A stretch of DNA of 64,000 bases, taken from Avispirillum sp959601495. GTDB lineage: Bacteria; Bacillota; Clostridia; Oscillospirales; CAG-272. Both the position numbers and the translations under genes were made by a program. The stretch spans positions 24,063 through 88,062 of the forward strand of contig CAUGPT010000003.1 of the NCBI GenBank assembly GCA_959601495.1, given 5' to 3'. Below are positions 1 through 8,194 of the stretch, in pieces. The notes beneath the pieces were generated by a model that was not told the DNA's origin, did not search any database, and was given only the letters and a program-made list of their open reading frames with translations. Each line of letters starts with the position of its first letter. The first letter of the stretch is position 1.

Positions 1-199
1 ACTTCTCTACCGTTATAACGCAATCGGGACACATGGTCGCGCAGAAGGCGCAGCCTATGCATTTATCCTGATCCGTAACGGCAGCGGGAAAATGGCCTTT
101 TTTGTTGATCTTCGTTTTGTCGATAACGATGATACCGCGGGGACATACGCCGACGCAAAGTCCGCAGCCCTTGCAGATATCCGTTTTGAAGCTTACCAT
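1..199 (-). CDS. 4Fe-4S ferredoxin-type subunit of a 2-oxoacid:ferredoxin oxidoreductase (partial)
   Basis: Only the first 66 residues lie in the window; the gene runs off the left edge. Two bacterial ferredoxin motifs are visible, CKGCGLCVGVCP near residue 9 and CIGCAFCATMCP near residue 46, the pattern that binds two [4Fe-4S] clusters. The size and the start close to the first motif resemble delta subunits (KorD/VorD type) of 2-oxoacid:ferredoxin oxidoreductases, which pass electrons between the TPP-bound 2-oxoacid and ferredoxin. The ATG at 197-199 follows an AGGACGAGG ribosome-binding site and is 25 bases after the ATPase gene, so it is the distal part of the same operon. The alpha and beta subunits should lie just outside the window. 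A free-standing ferredoxin is the alternative. Confidence 0.75.
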   Translation of the reverse strand, partial: MVSFKTDICKGCGLCVGVCPRGIIVIDKTKINKKGHFPAAVTDQDKCIGCAFCATMCPDCVITVEK

Positions 200-224
200 A
201 GCCTCGTCCTGCCTTTCTGTGATT

Positions 225-881
225 TTATTTCCAATATTTTTTCTGCAGCTCAAGCGGCAGAATATCGCCGTGCCCCGAAAGTTCTTCGGCAATATCGCGC
301 CTTGCCGACGTAAACGCGACGGGCACGCCGGAAAGCTCCGAGAGCCGCTGTGCGGCACCGAAGGTCTCGATAACGTGCTGCGCCGCTGTTTCCTCGCCGA
401 GATTTGAATTGTTTACTATACCCGTGACGGGCACGCCGCCCGCCGCCTCCACCTCGCGCATGACGCAAAGAGCGTCCTCGGCGCTTCTTGTCAGCGGGCG
501 GTAGAAGTTTACCACATACAGGTTTTCAAAATTGTTCTCTTCCCGTATGGCGGGCGCGAATCTGCCGACGGCATATGCGCCGCTGTCGTCTCCGCCCACG
601 TCTATGACCGCGTGCCGCTCTCTGTTCTGCACAACTGAGTACATCTCGGAGGGCAGAGTGGGCAGATCCACGTTTGTGTTCGCAAACGGCAGCGATATGA
701 CCGAAACGCCCGCGCGCCGCAGTTTTTCCTCGCTGTCTTTTGTGCGGAAATACGGGTTTACTATGTCAAGATCGGCTATCACCGTGTCGTATCCGAGCGA
801 GTGGAGCCGCAGGGCATAGTTTACCGCAATGTTAGTTTTGCCGCTGCCGTAATGGCCGCAGAAAAGAGTAAGCCTTTTCAT
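225..881 (-). CDS. ParA/MinD-like P-loop ATPase
   Basis: The 218-residue protein has a deviant Walker A motif near the N-terminus (GHYGSGKTN, residues 9-17) and a DLDIVNPYFR segment near residue 38, as in MinD/ParA/CobQ-type ATPases that load cofactors or position complexes. The start ATG overlaps the stop of the aminotransferase by one base (TAATG), implying translational coupling. It is followed by a ferredoxin-type oxidoreductase subunit. A role in maturation or cluster loading of that enzyme is inferred from position only. No DNA-binding or membrane segment is visible. Confidence 0.75.
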   Translation of the reverse strand: MKRLTLFCGHYGSGKTNIAVNYALRLHSLGYDTVIADLDIVNPYFRTKDSEEKLRRAGVSVISLPFANTNVDLPTLPSEMYSVVQNRERHAVIDVGGDDSGAYAVGRFAPAIREENNFENLYVVNFYRPLTRSAEDALCVMREVEAAGGVPVTGIVNNSNLGEETAAQHVIETFGAAQRLSELSGVPVAFTSARRDIAEELSGHGDILPLELQKKYWK

Positions 882-1975
882 TATTTGTTAAGACCGAGGG
901 GGTATGTCCAGCCCATAAAGTCCTCGACGGTGCCGGTCTGTATGCCGTACAAAGTGTCGTAAAGCTTCTGGGAAAGCGCGCCGACCTTGCCGTCGGCAAC
1001 GGTCATATCCTTGCCCTCGATGCAAAGCCAGCCGATAGGAGAAATTACCGCCGCGGTGCCGCTTGCGAATATCTCCTTAAGTGTGCCGTCCTTGCTCGCA
1101 GCCTGAATTTCGTCAATGGAGAGCTTGCGCTCGCTGACCTTGACGCCCCAGTGCTTCAGCAGTCTTATAACGGAATCTCTCGTAATTCCGGGGAGTATCG
1201 TGCCGGAGTCCAGAGGCGCGGTTATCACCTCGTCGCCGATATAGAAGAACGCGTTGGACGTGCCTATCTCCTCAACATACTTGTGCTCTGCAGCGTCAAG
1301 CCACAAAACGTCCTTGCAGTTGTACTTCATTGCGTCCTGAGAAGCGCGCATACCGCCGCCGTAGTTGCCGCCGACCTTGGCATATCCCGTGCCGCCGCGC
1401 GCCGCGCGGATGTATTTATCCTGAACATATATACGCGTGGTTGAAAGTCCGCCGTCGTTTGCGGCATAGTAAGAACCTGTGGGGCTGAGAATTATCATAA
1501 AGCGGTAGTGCTTTGCGGGAAGCACGGAGAAGGAGACCTCATCGCCGAAAATGAAGGGGCGAACATACAGTGCCGTACCGGGTGCATGAGGTACCCAGTC
1601 GATATCCTCTTTGATAACGGCGCGTACCGCCGCAACAAGAAGATCGTCGGGCAGCTCGGGAATGCACATACGCTCGTTTGTTCTCTTCATTCTCGCAACG
1701 TTCATGTCGGGTCTGAAAAGCTGAATGTCGCCGTCGGGAGTGCGGTATGCCTTCATACCCTCGAACATCATCTGCGCGTAGTGCAGAACGCAGGATGCGG
1801 GCTCGATGAGAATAGGCTCGTGGGGAACGACTCTGCCGTCGTGCCAGCCCTCGCCCTCATCATAGTCCATTACAAACATATGATCCGTAAAGTATTTCGC
1901 AAAGCCCAGTTTTGTTTCGTCCTCGGGACGCTTTTTGGGATGTGTCGTTCTCGTTACGGGAAAAACGTAGTTCAT
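881..1975 (-). CDS. ilvE: Branched-chain amino acid aminotransferase
   Basis: This is a full-length (364 aa) fold-type IV PLP aminotransferase that interconverts Val, Leu and Ile with their 2-oxo acids using glutamate/2-oxoglutarate. Hallmarks are the ALYVRPFIFG segment, the PLP-lysine region GYAKVGGNYGG (residues about 196-206) and the EEIGTSNAFF and PLDSGTILPGITRDS motifs of the family. The ATG at 1973-1975 has an AAAGGAG site. It lies 30 bases after the nitrilase gene and is coupled to the downstream ATPase. Sharing a T-box-initiated transcript with an acyl-CoA synthetase and a ferredoxin oxidoreductase subunit suggests that it works here in the biosynthetic direction. Confidence 0.95.
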   Translation of the reverse strand: MNYVFPVTRTTHPKKRPEDETKLGFAKYFTDHMFVMDYDEGEGWHDGRVVPHEPILIEPASCVLHYAQMMFEGMKAYRTPDGDIQLFRPDMNVARMKRTNERMCIPELPDDLLVAAVRAVIKEDIDWVPHAPGTALYVRPFIFGDEVSFSVLPAKHYRFMIILSPTGSYYAANDGGLSTTRIYVQDKYIRAARGGTGYAKVGGNYGGGMRASQDAMKYNCKDVLWLDAAEHKYVEEIGTSNAFFYIGDEVITAPLDSGTILPGITRDSVIRLLKHWGVKVSERKLSIDEIQAASKDGTLKEIFASGTAAVISPIGWLCIEGKDMTVADGKVGALSQKLYDTLYGIQTGTVEDFMGWTYPLGLNK

Positions 1976-2005
1976 GATATTTTCTCCTTTATATATTGAT
2001 AAAAA

Positions 2006-2794
2006 TTATATACTGTATAATTCGCGTCTGCGGTCGGCAAACACGTTTATGCTGTCTCGTATACCGCCGAGCACCGACATATCGCAGTCGGCGCAGATTA
2101 TCTCCTCGCCGCATCCCGCTTTTGACAGAACGCCGCCAAGAGGATCGTATATGACGGAAGAGCCGCCGTATACCGTCTCGCCGGCAGTTCCGCAGGAATT
2201 GCACAGCGCAAGAAACATCTGATTTTCTATTGCCCGCGCTCTTGTAAGCGCTTCAAGCTGCATCGTGCGGACACTCGGCCACTGCGAAACAAGGAAAAGC
2301 ACGTCAAGGGGGACCTCGGCGCTCATTGTGCGAGCCGCCTCGGGAAAGCGGATGTCATAGCATATAAGCACGCCGCACCGCACGCCGTCAAGGGTGAAGG
2401 TGCAGAAATGATCGCCCGCCCTGAAATACTCATGCTCGCCCATGGGGGTGAAAAGATGAGTTTTGTCGTACGATGCAATGCACTCGCCGCTTCTGTCAAA
2501 AACATACGAAGTGTTGTACACTTTTCCGCCGCGGGCGTCCGAAACGCTGCCCGCCACTATGTTAACGCCGAATTCTTTCGCCGCGCCGCCGATCTCGCGT
2601 CTGACCCTCTCGCCGTCCTTGTCGGAAAGAGCGGAAAGCCCCTCTTTCGGGAAAAAGCCCGTGTTCCACGTTTCGGGAAGCACACAGACATCGCAGCCGT
2701 CGGCGCATGCTTTTTCGATAAGCCGTTTTGCGGCATCGAAATTTTCATCCGGCGCCGCAAGCCGCATATTCATCTGAATACATGATATTTTCAT
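2006..2794 (-). CDS. Carbon-nitrogen hydrolase (nitrilase superfamily, omega-amidase-like)
   Basis: This 262-residue protein has the nitrilase-superfamily Glu-Lys-Cys triad: Glu in LPETWNTGF (near residue 41), Lys in YDKTHLF (near 110) and Cys in LICYDIRFPE (near 145). The closest type by these motifs is YafV/Nit2 omega-amidase, which hydrolyses 2-oxoglutaramate or 2-oxosuccinamate, by-products of glutamine or asparagine transamination. That would fit the aminotransferase immediately downstream. GGAGG lies upstream of the ATG at 2792-2794, and the gap to the preceding synthetase gene is 27 bases. The substrate is not proven. Confidence 0.85.
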   Translation of the reverse strand: MKISCIQMNMRLAAPDENFDAAKRLIEKACADGCDVCVLPETWNTGFFPKEGLSALSDKDGERVRREIGGAAKEFGVNIVAGSVSDARGGKVYNTSYVFDRSGECIASYDKTHLFTPMGEHEYFRAGDHFCTFTLDGVRCGVLICYDIRFPEAARTMSAEVPLDVLFLVSQWPSVRTMQLEALTRARAIENQMFLALCNSCGTAGETVYGGSSVIYDPLGGVLSKAGCGEEIICADCDMSVLGGIRDSINVFADRRRELYSI

Positions 2795-2821
2795 TTTGCC
2801 TTACGCCTCCGATTTGTTAGT

Positions 2822-5104
2822 TTACAGTCGGTTTCTTTGTATTTTTCCGGTCGAAGTTTTGGGCAGCTCGTCGCGGAACACGACGAGGCGGGGATATTTG
2901 TAAGGAGCCGTATGTGTCTTGACGTAGTTCTGAATTTCTTTTTTCAGCTCTTCCGTCGGCTCCGTGCCCTTTGTAAGCACCACGCTTGCCTTTACTATCT
3001 GACCGCGCACCTCGTCGGGGGCTGCGGAAACTCCGCATTCAAGCACATAAGGCAGCTCCATGATAACGCTTTCTATCTCGAAAGGTCCTATGCGGTATCC
3101 CGATGACTTGATAATGTCGTCCACTCTGCCCACATACCAGTAGAAGCCGTCCTCATCGCGCCAGGCGGTGTCGCCCGTATGGTAGAAGCCGTCGTGCCGG
3201 ACTTCTTTTGTCTTTTCCTCATCGCCGTAGTAGCCGGTAAAGAGTCCGCAGGGCGCGCCTTCCGATACGTCAATGACGATCTCGCCGACCTCGCCGTCGG
3301 GCACAGGCTCGCCGTTTGCGTCAACAAGGGAGACCTTGTAGATAGGCGCGGGCTTGCCCATGGAGCCTATCTTGTGCGGCGCGCCGCGCAGGTTGCCGAT
3401 GACCATTGTAGTCTCGGACTGACCGAAGCCCTCAATTATCTGAAGCCCGGTCGCCTTTTCAAACTGACGGTACACCTCGGGGTTCAGCGCTTCTCCAGCA
3501 GTCGTCATGTGCTTGACGCTTGAAAGATCATACTTTGTAAGATCCTCTTTTATCATCATGCGCAGCATTGTCGGCGGTGCGCAGAAGGTGGTAATTTGAT
3601 ATTTTTTGAACATGGGCAGTATATCGGCAGCGTCAAAACGGTCAAAGTCGTATACGAACGTTGCCGCCTCGCAAAGCCACTGACCGTAAAGCTTGCCCCA
3701 CATTGCCTTTGCCCAGCCCGTATCGGATATGGTAAAGTGCAGACCGTCGGGGTCGCAGCAGTGCCAGTATTTTGCCGTATGGAAATGCCCGAGGGCGTAT
3801 TTGTAGTTGTGCGCCGCGATCTTCGGATATCCGGAAGTTCCGGATGTGAAGAACATGAGCATAAGATCGTCGCCGCCGGGCGCATCCGCCGGGCGCTCGT
3901 AGTGAGAGCTGAAAAGACGGTATTCGTCGTCAAAGCTTCTCCATCCCTCGCGACTTGCGCCGACAAGCAAAAGATTTTTCATTTTGCCGTAAGTCTTGCA
4001 GGCGGCCTCGATCTCCGCTGCCGTGTCGGGAGTGCTTATGACCGTTTCAATGCCCGCGGCATTGAAACGGTATTCGAAATCGTGCTGCTGAAGCTGACAG
4101 ACTGCGGGAATCGCTATCGCTCCCAGCTTATTCAGTCCCAGCATCGCAAACCAGAACTCGTATGCGCGCCGCAGCACAAGCATTACTCTGTCTCCGCGCT
4201 TTATGCCGAGAGAGCTGAAATAGTTTGCGCATCTTGCGGATGCCTTTTTCATATTCTCAAAGGTAAAGCGGCGCTCGGTCCTGTCGCGGGCAATATGCAG
4301 CATTGCAAGTTTATCCGGGCTGCGGGATGCAAGTTCATCGACAATGTCAAAAGCGAAATTGAAATGCTCCGTATTTTTGAATGTTATCGAAAGAGGCGTT
4401 CCGCGCTCGTTTTTCACGACGTCGACGTATTCGCTGTAGATACGTTTTTTCGTATCCTGCCTTACGGTCTTCGTCTCCTCGATGCTGCGCGCGGGCGCAA
4501 GCTCGGGGATAGGCTCGCCGGAGGGGTTAAGCACTATTGCGTAGAACTCACAGTCCTCGCCGTTTACGGCTATCATGCCGTGAGGTGTTGACGAATCGTA
4601 ATATACGCTGTCGCCGCGGCCGAGAACGACGCTGTGCTCGCCTATCTGAACACGCAGATGGCCCGAGATAACTATATCAAGCTCCTGCCCTTCGTGAGTG
4701 GTAAGCTCAATGTCGGCGCTCTGCGCCGATGGGTCATACGCGCTGCGGACGTACAGCGGTTCAGCTATCCTGTTCTGAAAAGCGTATGCCAGATTGTAGT
4801 ACGTCATGCCGTGGGCGTTGGCTATCTCCTGCCCCTCGCCGCTTCTTGTAAGCGTAAAGGAGCGCAGAGTCGGGCTGTGACCCTCGATTATATCGGTAAC
4901 GTCAACGTTGAAGGCAAGAGCGCAGCGGTATATGAACGCAAAGTTCAAATCGCTTCTGCCCGCCTCGCATTCAAGGTATTCGGCGACGGTGACATCCGTT
5001 TTCTCCGCCATTTCCTCGGGGCTGAGCCCCTCGATCTCGCGCAGCTCGCGTATGCGCGCCGCCATCTCGCCTATTTTGTAGTCAAGAGCCGTGATCTGTT
5101 TCAT
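2822..5104 (-). CDS. HTH-cupin-acyl-CoA synthetase fusion protein (copy 1)
   Basis: The 760-residue product has three parts. Residues about 12-74 form an XRE-type helix-turn-helix, and about 135-192 a cupin barrel (ELDIVISGHLRVQIG, then DSVYYDSSTPHGM). From about 245 to the end there is an AMP-forming acyl-CoA synthetase of the medium-chain ACSM type. The synthetase has the ATP loop TSGTSGYPK (420-428), GFGQSETT, YHTGDTAWRDEDG, GRVDDIIKSSGYRIGPFE and the C-terminal lysine motif PKTSTGKIQR. HTH-cupin proteins are usually free regulators; fusion to the enzyme is unusual. I chose ATG 5102-5104, which has GGAGG 9 bases upstream. A longer frame to 5164 has no such site. A T-box leader and sigma-A promoter precede it, and it heads the operon reaching the left edge. 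A branched-chain or aryl carboxylate substrate is inferred from context. Confidence 0.88.
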   Translation of the reverse strand: MKQITALDYKIGEMAARIRELREIEGLSPEEMAEKTDVTVAEYLECEAGRSDLNFAFIYRCALAFNVDVTDIIEGHSPTLRSFTLTRSGEGQEIANAHGMTYYNLAYAFQNRIAEPLYVRSAYDPSAQSADIELTTHEGQELDIVISGHLRVQIGEHSVVLGRGDSVYYDSSTPHGMIAVNGEDCEFYAIVLNPSGEPIPELAPARSIEETKTVRQDTKKRIYSEYVDVVKNERGTPLSITFKNTEHFNFAFDIVDELASRSPDKLAMLHIARDRTERRFTFENMKKASARCANYFSSLGIKRGDRVMLVLRRAYEFWFAMLGLNKLGAIAIPAVCQLQQHDFEYRFNAAGIETVISTPDTAAEIEAACKTYGKMKNLLLVGASREGWRSFDDEYRLFSSHYERPADAPGGDDLMLMFFTSGTSGYPKIAAHNYKYALGHFHTAKYWHCCDPDGLHFTISDTGWAKAMWGKLYGQWLCEAATFVYDFDRFDAADILPMFKKYQITTFCAPPTMLRMMIKEDLTKYDLSSVKHMTTAGEALNPEVYRQFEKATGLQIIEGFGQSETTMVIGNLRGAPHKIGSMGKPAPIYKVSLVDANGEPVPDGEVGEIVIDVSEGAPCGLFTGYYGDEEKTKEVRHDGFYHTGDTAWRDEDGFYWYVGRVDDIIKSSGYRIGPFEIESVIMELPYVLECGVSAAPDEVRGQIVKASVVLTKGTEPTEELKKEIQNYVKTHTAPYKYPRLVVFRDELPKTSTGKIQRNRL

Positions 5105-5177
5105 TTGTTTTTCCCTCCGTGCGTTGATGTGTGACAGATGCAAAGCGCATTCGGCGCCCCGCACAGCAATTGGAACG

Positions 5178-5459
5178 AAAAAAGCACCCGTCCCAAAGCT
5201 TTGGATTACTTTGAGACGAGTGCCGAAACATCAGCTACCCGCGGTACCACTCAAATTGCGCCGTAAATAGACGCCTCTCAGGCTCTGTCAAGCCGTATGC
5301 ATTTCACGCAGCAGTTACGGGAAGGCTCTACTTGCCCGCATGGGCTTTCTTCCTTCCGGCTCAGAAGCTACAACCGACGCACCGTTTCCGACAGCTCACA
5401 CCGACCGCTGCCTCTCTGCAGGACGTTTTGCATCAATACTCTTCGTCTTTGCCTTTACA
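5178..5459 (-). promoter_or_regulatory. T-box leader upstream of synthetase copy 1
   Basis: Read on the minus strand, the leader contains an AGAGAG kink-turn segment, a distal CGGTGTGAG loop, and the T-box core GAGTGGTACCGCGGGTA near 5236-5252, which base-pairs with the uncharged tRNA acceptor end. It ends in a terminator with stem arms near 5184-5198 and 5210-5223 followed by six T. T-boxes switch on genes when a specific tRNA is uncharged. I could not assign the specifier codon with confidence. Confidence 0.9.
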
Positions 5460-5464
5460 TTCTC

Positions 5465-5493
5465 AGTATAATCCAACACTATTCAGTTGTCAA
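5465..5493 (-). promoter_or_regulatory. Sigma-A promoter of the T-box 1 operon
   Basis: TTGACA (5488-5493) and TATACT (5465-5470) are separated by exactly 17 bases on the minus strand, just upstream of the T-box leader and 19 bases past the stop of the preceding gene. Confidence 0.85.
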
Positions 5494-5512
5494 GAGGGAA
5501 AACGAATTTTTA

Positions 5513-7780
5513 TCAGAGCTTGTTTCTCTGAATTTTTCCGCTGGTGGTCTTGGGCAGCTCGTCGCGGAACACCACAAGACGGGGATATTTATAAGGCGCG
5601 GTATGCGACTTTACATAGTTCTGAATTTCTTTCTTCAGTTCTTCCGTCGGCTGCGTACCCTTTGTAAGCACAATGCTTGCCTTTACTATCTGTCCGCGAA
5701 CCTCGTCGGGAGCGGCGGAAACTCCGCATTCAAGCACATAAGGCAGTTCCATGATAACGCTTTCGATCTCGAAAGGCCCTATGCGGTATCCCGAGGACTT
5801 GATGATATCGTCCACTCTGCCCACGTACCAGAAGTAGCCGTCCTCGTCGCGCCATGCGGTGTCGCCCGTATGGTACACGCCGCCGCGCATACATTCCGCG
5901 GTCTTTTCGGGCTCCTTGTAGTATTCGTTGAACAGTCCCACGGGAGCGCCCTTGTCAAGGCGGATGACGATCTCACCCGTTTCACCGCAGGGAACGCTGT
6001 GGCCGTCCGCATCAACGATGTCAACATCGTACTGGGGAGAGGGCTTGCCCATGGAACCGGGACGCACCTCTGTGCCCACAAGGTTTGCAACGGTAAGCGT
6101 AGTCTCCGTCTGACCGAAGCCCTCGGCGATGCTGAGGCCCGTCGCCGCCATAAACTGTTTTGCGATCTCGGGATTGAGCGCTTCGCCGGCGGTGGTCATA
6201 TGCTTTATTGTAGAGAAATCGTAGCTTGCAAGATCCTCTTTCATCATCATGCGCAGCATTGTAGGCGGCGCGCAGAATGTGGTGACTTTGTATTTGCCCA
6301 GAAGCGGCATGATGTCGCGGGCGTTGAAGCGGTCGAAATCATATACGAACACCGCGCCCTCGCACATCCACTGACCGTACAGCTTACCCCAGAGGGACTT
6401 ACCCCAGCCTGTGTCGGATATGGTAAAGTGCAGCCCGTCGGGCTCGCAGCAGTGCCAGTACTTGGCGGTCACGAAATGACCGAGCGCATAAGTATGGCTG
6501 TGCTCGACCATTTTAGGCTCGCCCGTTGTGCCTGAGGAGAAGAACATAAGCGCCGCGTCGCGCCCGCAGGGGGTATCCTCCGTGCGGGAGAAGTGGCTTG
6601 AATACAGTGCGTACTCGGAGTCGAAGTCGTGCCAGCCGGGGCGGTTTTCGCCCACAAGTATCATATTTTTAACGGCGGGACACTGCTCCGCGGCTCTGCG
6701 CGCTATCTCCGCCGTGTCTCCCTTTGCCGTGCAAAGAAGAGTGGTAACTCCGGCAGACTTGAAGCGGTATACAAAATCGTGCTCCTGAAGCTGGAACGTT
6801 GCGGGGATCGCAACCGCGCCGAGCTTGTGCAGAGCTATCATCGCAAACCAGAACTGATAGTGACGGCGGAGCACAAGCATTACCTTGTCGCCCGCGCCGA
6901 TACCGAGGGATTTGAAGTAGTTCGCGCATCTTGCGGACTCTTTCTTTATATCGGAGAACGTAAAGCGTCTCTCGTTCTTGTTCTCGTCAAGATATACCAT
7001 GGCGAGCTTGTCCGGGTATCTGTCCGCGATAGCGTCCACAACGTCAAAGCCGAAGTTGAAGCTGTCCGTGTTTTTAAAGTCTATTTTCTTGAGAACTCCG
7101 TTTTCATCCTCCGCTGCGTCAACAAACTTCTCGCAGAGAAGTCCCGTTGCGGGGCGCAGGGACACAACGCTGCTGCGCACCTCGGATTCTTTTGTTTCCT
7201 CACCCGGCAGCACCACCGCGCAGAAAACGCACTCTTTGCCGTCAACGGCAATCATTCCGTGGGGTATGGAGGAGTTGTAGTATATGCTGTCGCCCTCGTG
7301 CAGAACCTCTTTATTCGTACCCACCTGTACAAGAAGCGATCCGGAAACGATAAGGTCAAATTCCTGTCCGCTGTGCTTTGTAAGGTGTATGGGCTTGTTC
7401 TGAAGTTCGGGAGAATACTCATAGCGCACCCAGTACGGCTCTGCTATCTTGTGGCGGAACTCGGGGGCAAGGTTTGCAATGCTGATGCCCTCCTCCTTTG
7501 CCGTCTGCTGACCCTTGCCGCGTCTTGTAACGGTGTAGGACGACAGACGTGCGCCGCGTCCCTCAAGAAGCTCGGTAAGCTCAATGCCGAAGGCAAGCGC
7601 GCATTTATGTATAAATGTAAACGGCAGATCGGTGCGACATGCTTCATAGTCGCGGTATTCATCGAGGGAGACCTCGGTCTTCTCCGCCATCTCTTCTTCC
7701 GTAAAGCCCATGACTTCACGCATTTCGCGTATTCTGTATGCGATCTCGTGAAGCTGCGTCATTGTGGACTGTGTGCTCAT
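5513..7780 (-). CDS. HTH-cupin-acyl-CoA synthetase fusion protein (copy 2)
   Basis: This 755-residue paralogue of the gene at 2822-5104 has the same order: XRE-type HTH (about 15-74), cupin (about 135-192, FDLIVSGSLLVQVG and DSIYYNSSIPHGM) and AMP-forming acyl-CoA synthetase (about 240-755). The ATP loop is SSGTTGEPK (415-423), and GFGQTETT, YHTGDTAWRDEDG and PKTTSGKIQR follow. The last roughly 130 residues are almost identical to copy 1 while the N-terminal half has diverged, which suggests gene conversion or differing selection. The ATG at 7778-7780 has a GGAGG site. It has its own T-box and promoter, so the two copies can answer different tRNAs or levels. Confidence 0.88.
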   Translation of the reverse strand: MSTQSTMTQLHEIAYRIREMREVMGFTEEEMAEKTEVSLDEYRDYEACRTDLPFTFIHKCALAFGIELTELLEGRGARLSSYTVTRRGKGQQTAKEEGISIANLAPEFRHKIAEPYWVRYEYSPELQNKPIHLTKHSGQEFDLIVSGSLLVQVGTNKEVLHEGDSIYYNSSIPHGMIAVDGKECVFCAVVLPGEETKESEVRSSVVSLRPATGLLCEKFVDAAEDENGVLKKIDFKNTDSFNFGFDVVDAIADRYPDKLAMVYLDENKNERRFTFSDIKKESARCANYFKSLGIGAGDKVMLVLRRHYQFWFAMIALHKLGAVAIPATFQLQEHDFVYRFKSAGVTTLLCTAKGDTAEIARRAAEQCPAVKNMILVGENRPGWHDFDSEYALYSSHFSRTEDTPCGRDAALMFFSSGTTGEPKMVEHSHTYALGHFVTAKYWHCCEPDGLHFTISDTGWGKSLWGKLYGQWMCEGAVFVYDFDRFNARDIMPLLGKYKVTTFCAPPTMLRMMMKEDLASYDFSTIKHMTTAGEALNPEIAKQFMAATGLSIAEGFGQTETTLTVANLVGTEVRPGSMGKPSPQYDVDIVDADGHSVPCGETGEIVIRLDKGAPVGLFNEYYKEPEKTAECMRGGVYHTGDTAWRDEDGYFWYVGRVDDIIKSSGYRIGPFEIESVIMELPYVLECGVSAAPDEVRGQIVKASIVLTKGTQPTEELKKEIQNYVKSHTAPYKYPRLVVFRDELPKTTSGKIQRNKL

Positions 7781-7813
7781 GCTGAATATCCTCCGTTTTG
7801 AAAATGGAAATTA

Positions 7814-8085
7814 AAAAACCCGTCCCAAGAAAAACTCTTGAGACGGGAAACTTACTTATTACCCGCGGTACCACTCAAATTGCGTCTTTCGACGCCACTC
7901 AGACTCTGACAAGCCGTATGCATTTACGCAGCAGTAACGTAAAGAACTAAGGCGGACCGCCCTCATTCTTTCAGCTCGGAAGTGATGGGAAATTAAACAC
8001 CTGGGCTGTCGGGATCGCACCGTCCCCGACTCTCTGAAAGCTTGCATGCTTTTCCGTCTTCGTCATAGCCTTTATTTATTCTTTT
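7814..8085 (-). promoter_or_regulatory. T-box leader upstream of synthetase copy 2
   Basis: The minus-strand leader has CAGAGAG followed by a GACGGTGCGA distal loop, the T-box core GAGTGGTACCGCGGGTA near 7859-7875, and a terminator (CCCGTCTCAAGA pairing with TCTTGGGACGGG, 7819-7847) followed by a T run. The antiterminator-proximal part closely resembles T-box 1 (shared CTGCTGCGT, ATGCATACGGCTTG and AGAGTCTGA-type segments), so gene and leader were probably duplicated together. Confidence 0.9.
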
Positions 8086-8090
8086 TCTAA

Positions 8091-8119
8091 AGTATAGCAC
8101 CGCGCGGCGGGCGTGTCAA
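8091..8119 (-). promoter_or_regulatory. Sigma-A promoter of T-box 2
   Basis: TTGACA (8114-8119), a 17-base spacer and TATACT (8091-8096) on the minus strand, directly before the T-box leader. Confidence 0.85.
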
Positions 8120-8133
8120 GTAGTTTTTTATGA

Positions 8134-8160
8134 GAAAAAATAACAAAACGGCGATTTGTT
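8134..8160 (-). terminator. Probable terminator after the TIM-barrel/synthetase fusion gene
   Basis: On the minus strand AACAAA pairs with TTTGTT across a short loop and is followed by ATTTTTTC. It lies between the stop of the fusion gene and the next promoter. The stem is AT-rich and weak. Confidence 0.45.
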
Positions 8161-8194
8161 ATGCGCGAATGGCATACCGATTGCACAAATCGGA

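Noticed and set aside
6629..7801. 390-codon open frame on the plus strand
   Set aside because: It is the antisense shadow of the HTH-cupin-synthetase gene; composition is unnatural, it has no ribosome-binding site, and the minus-strand gene has clear motifs. The same applies to 5297-6535 and 3596-4591.
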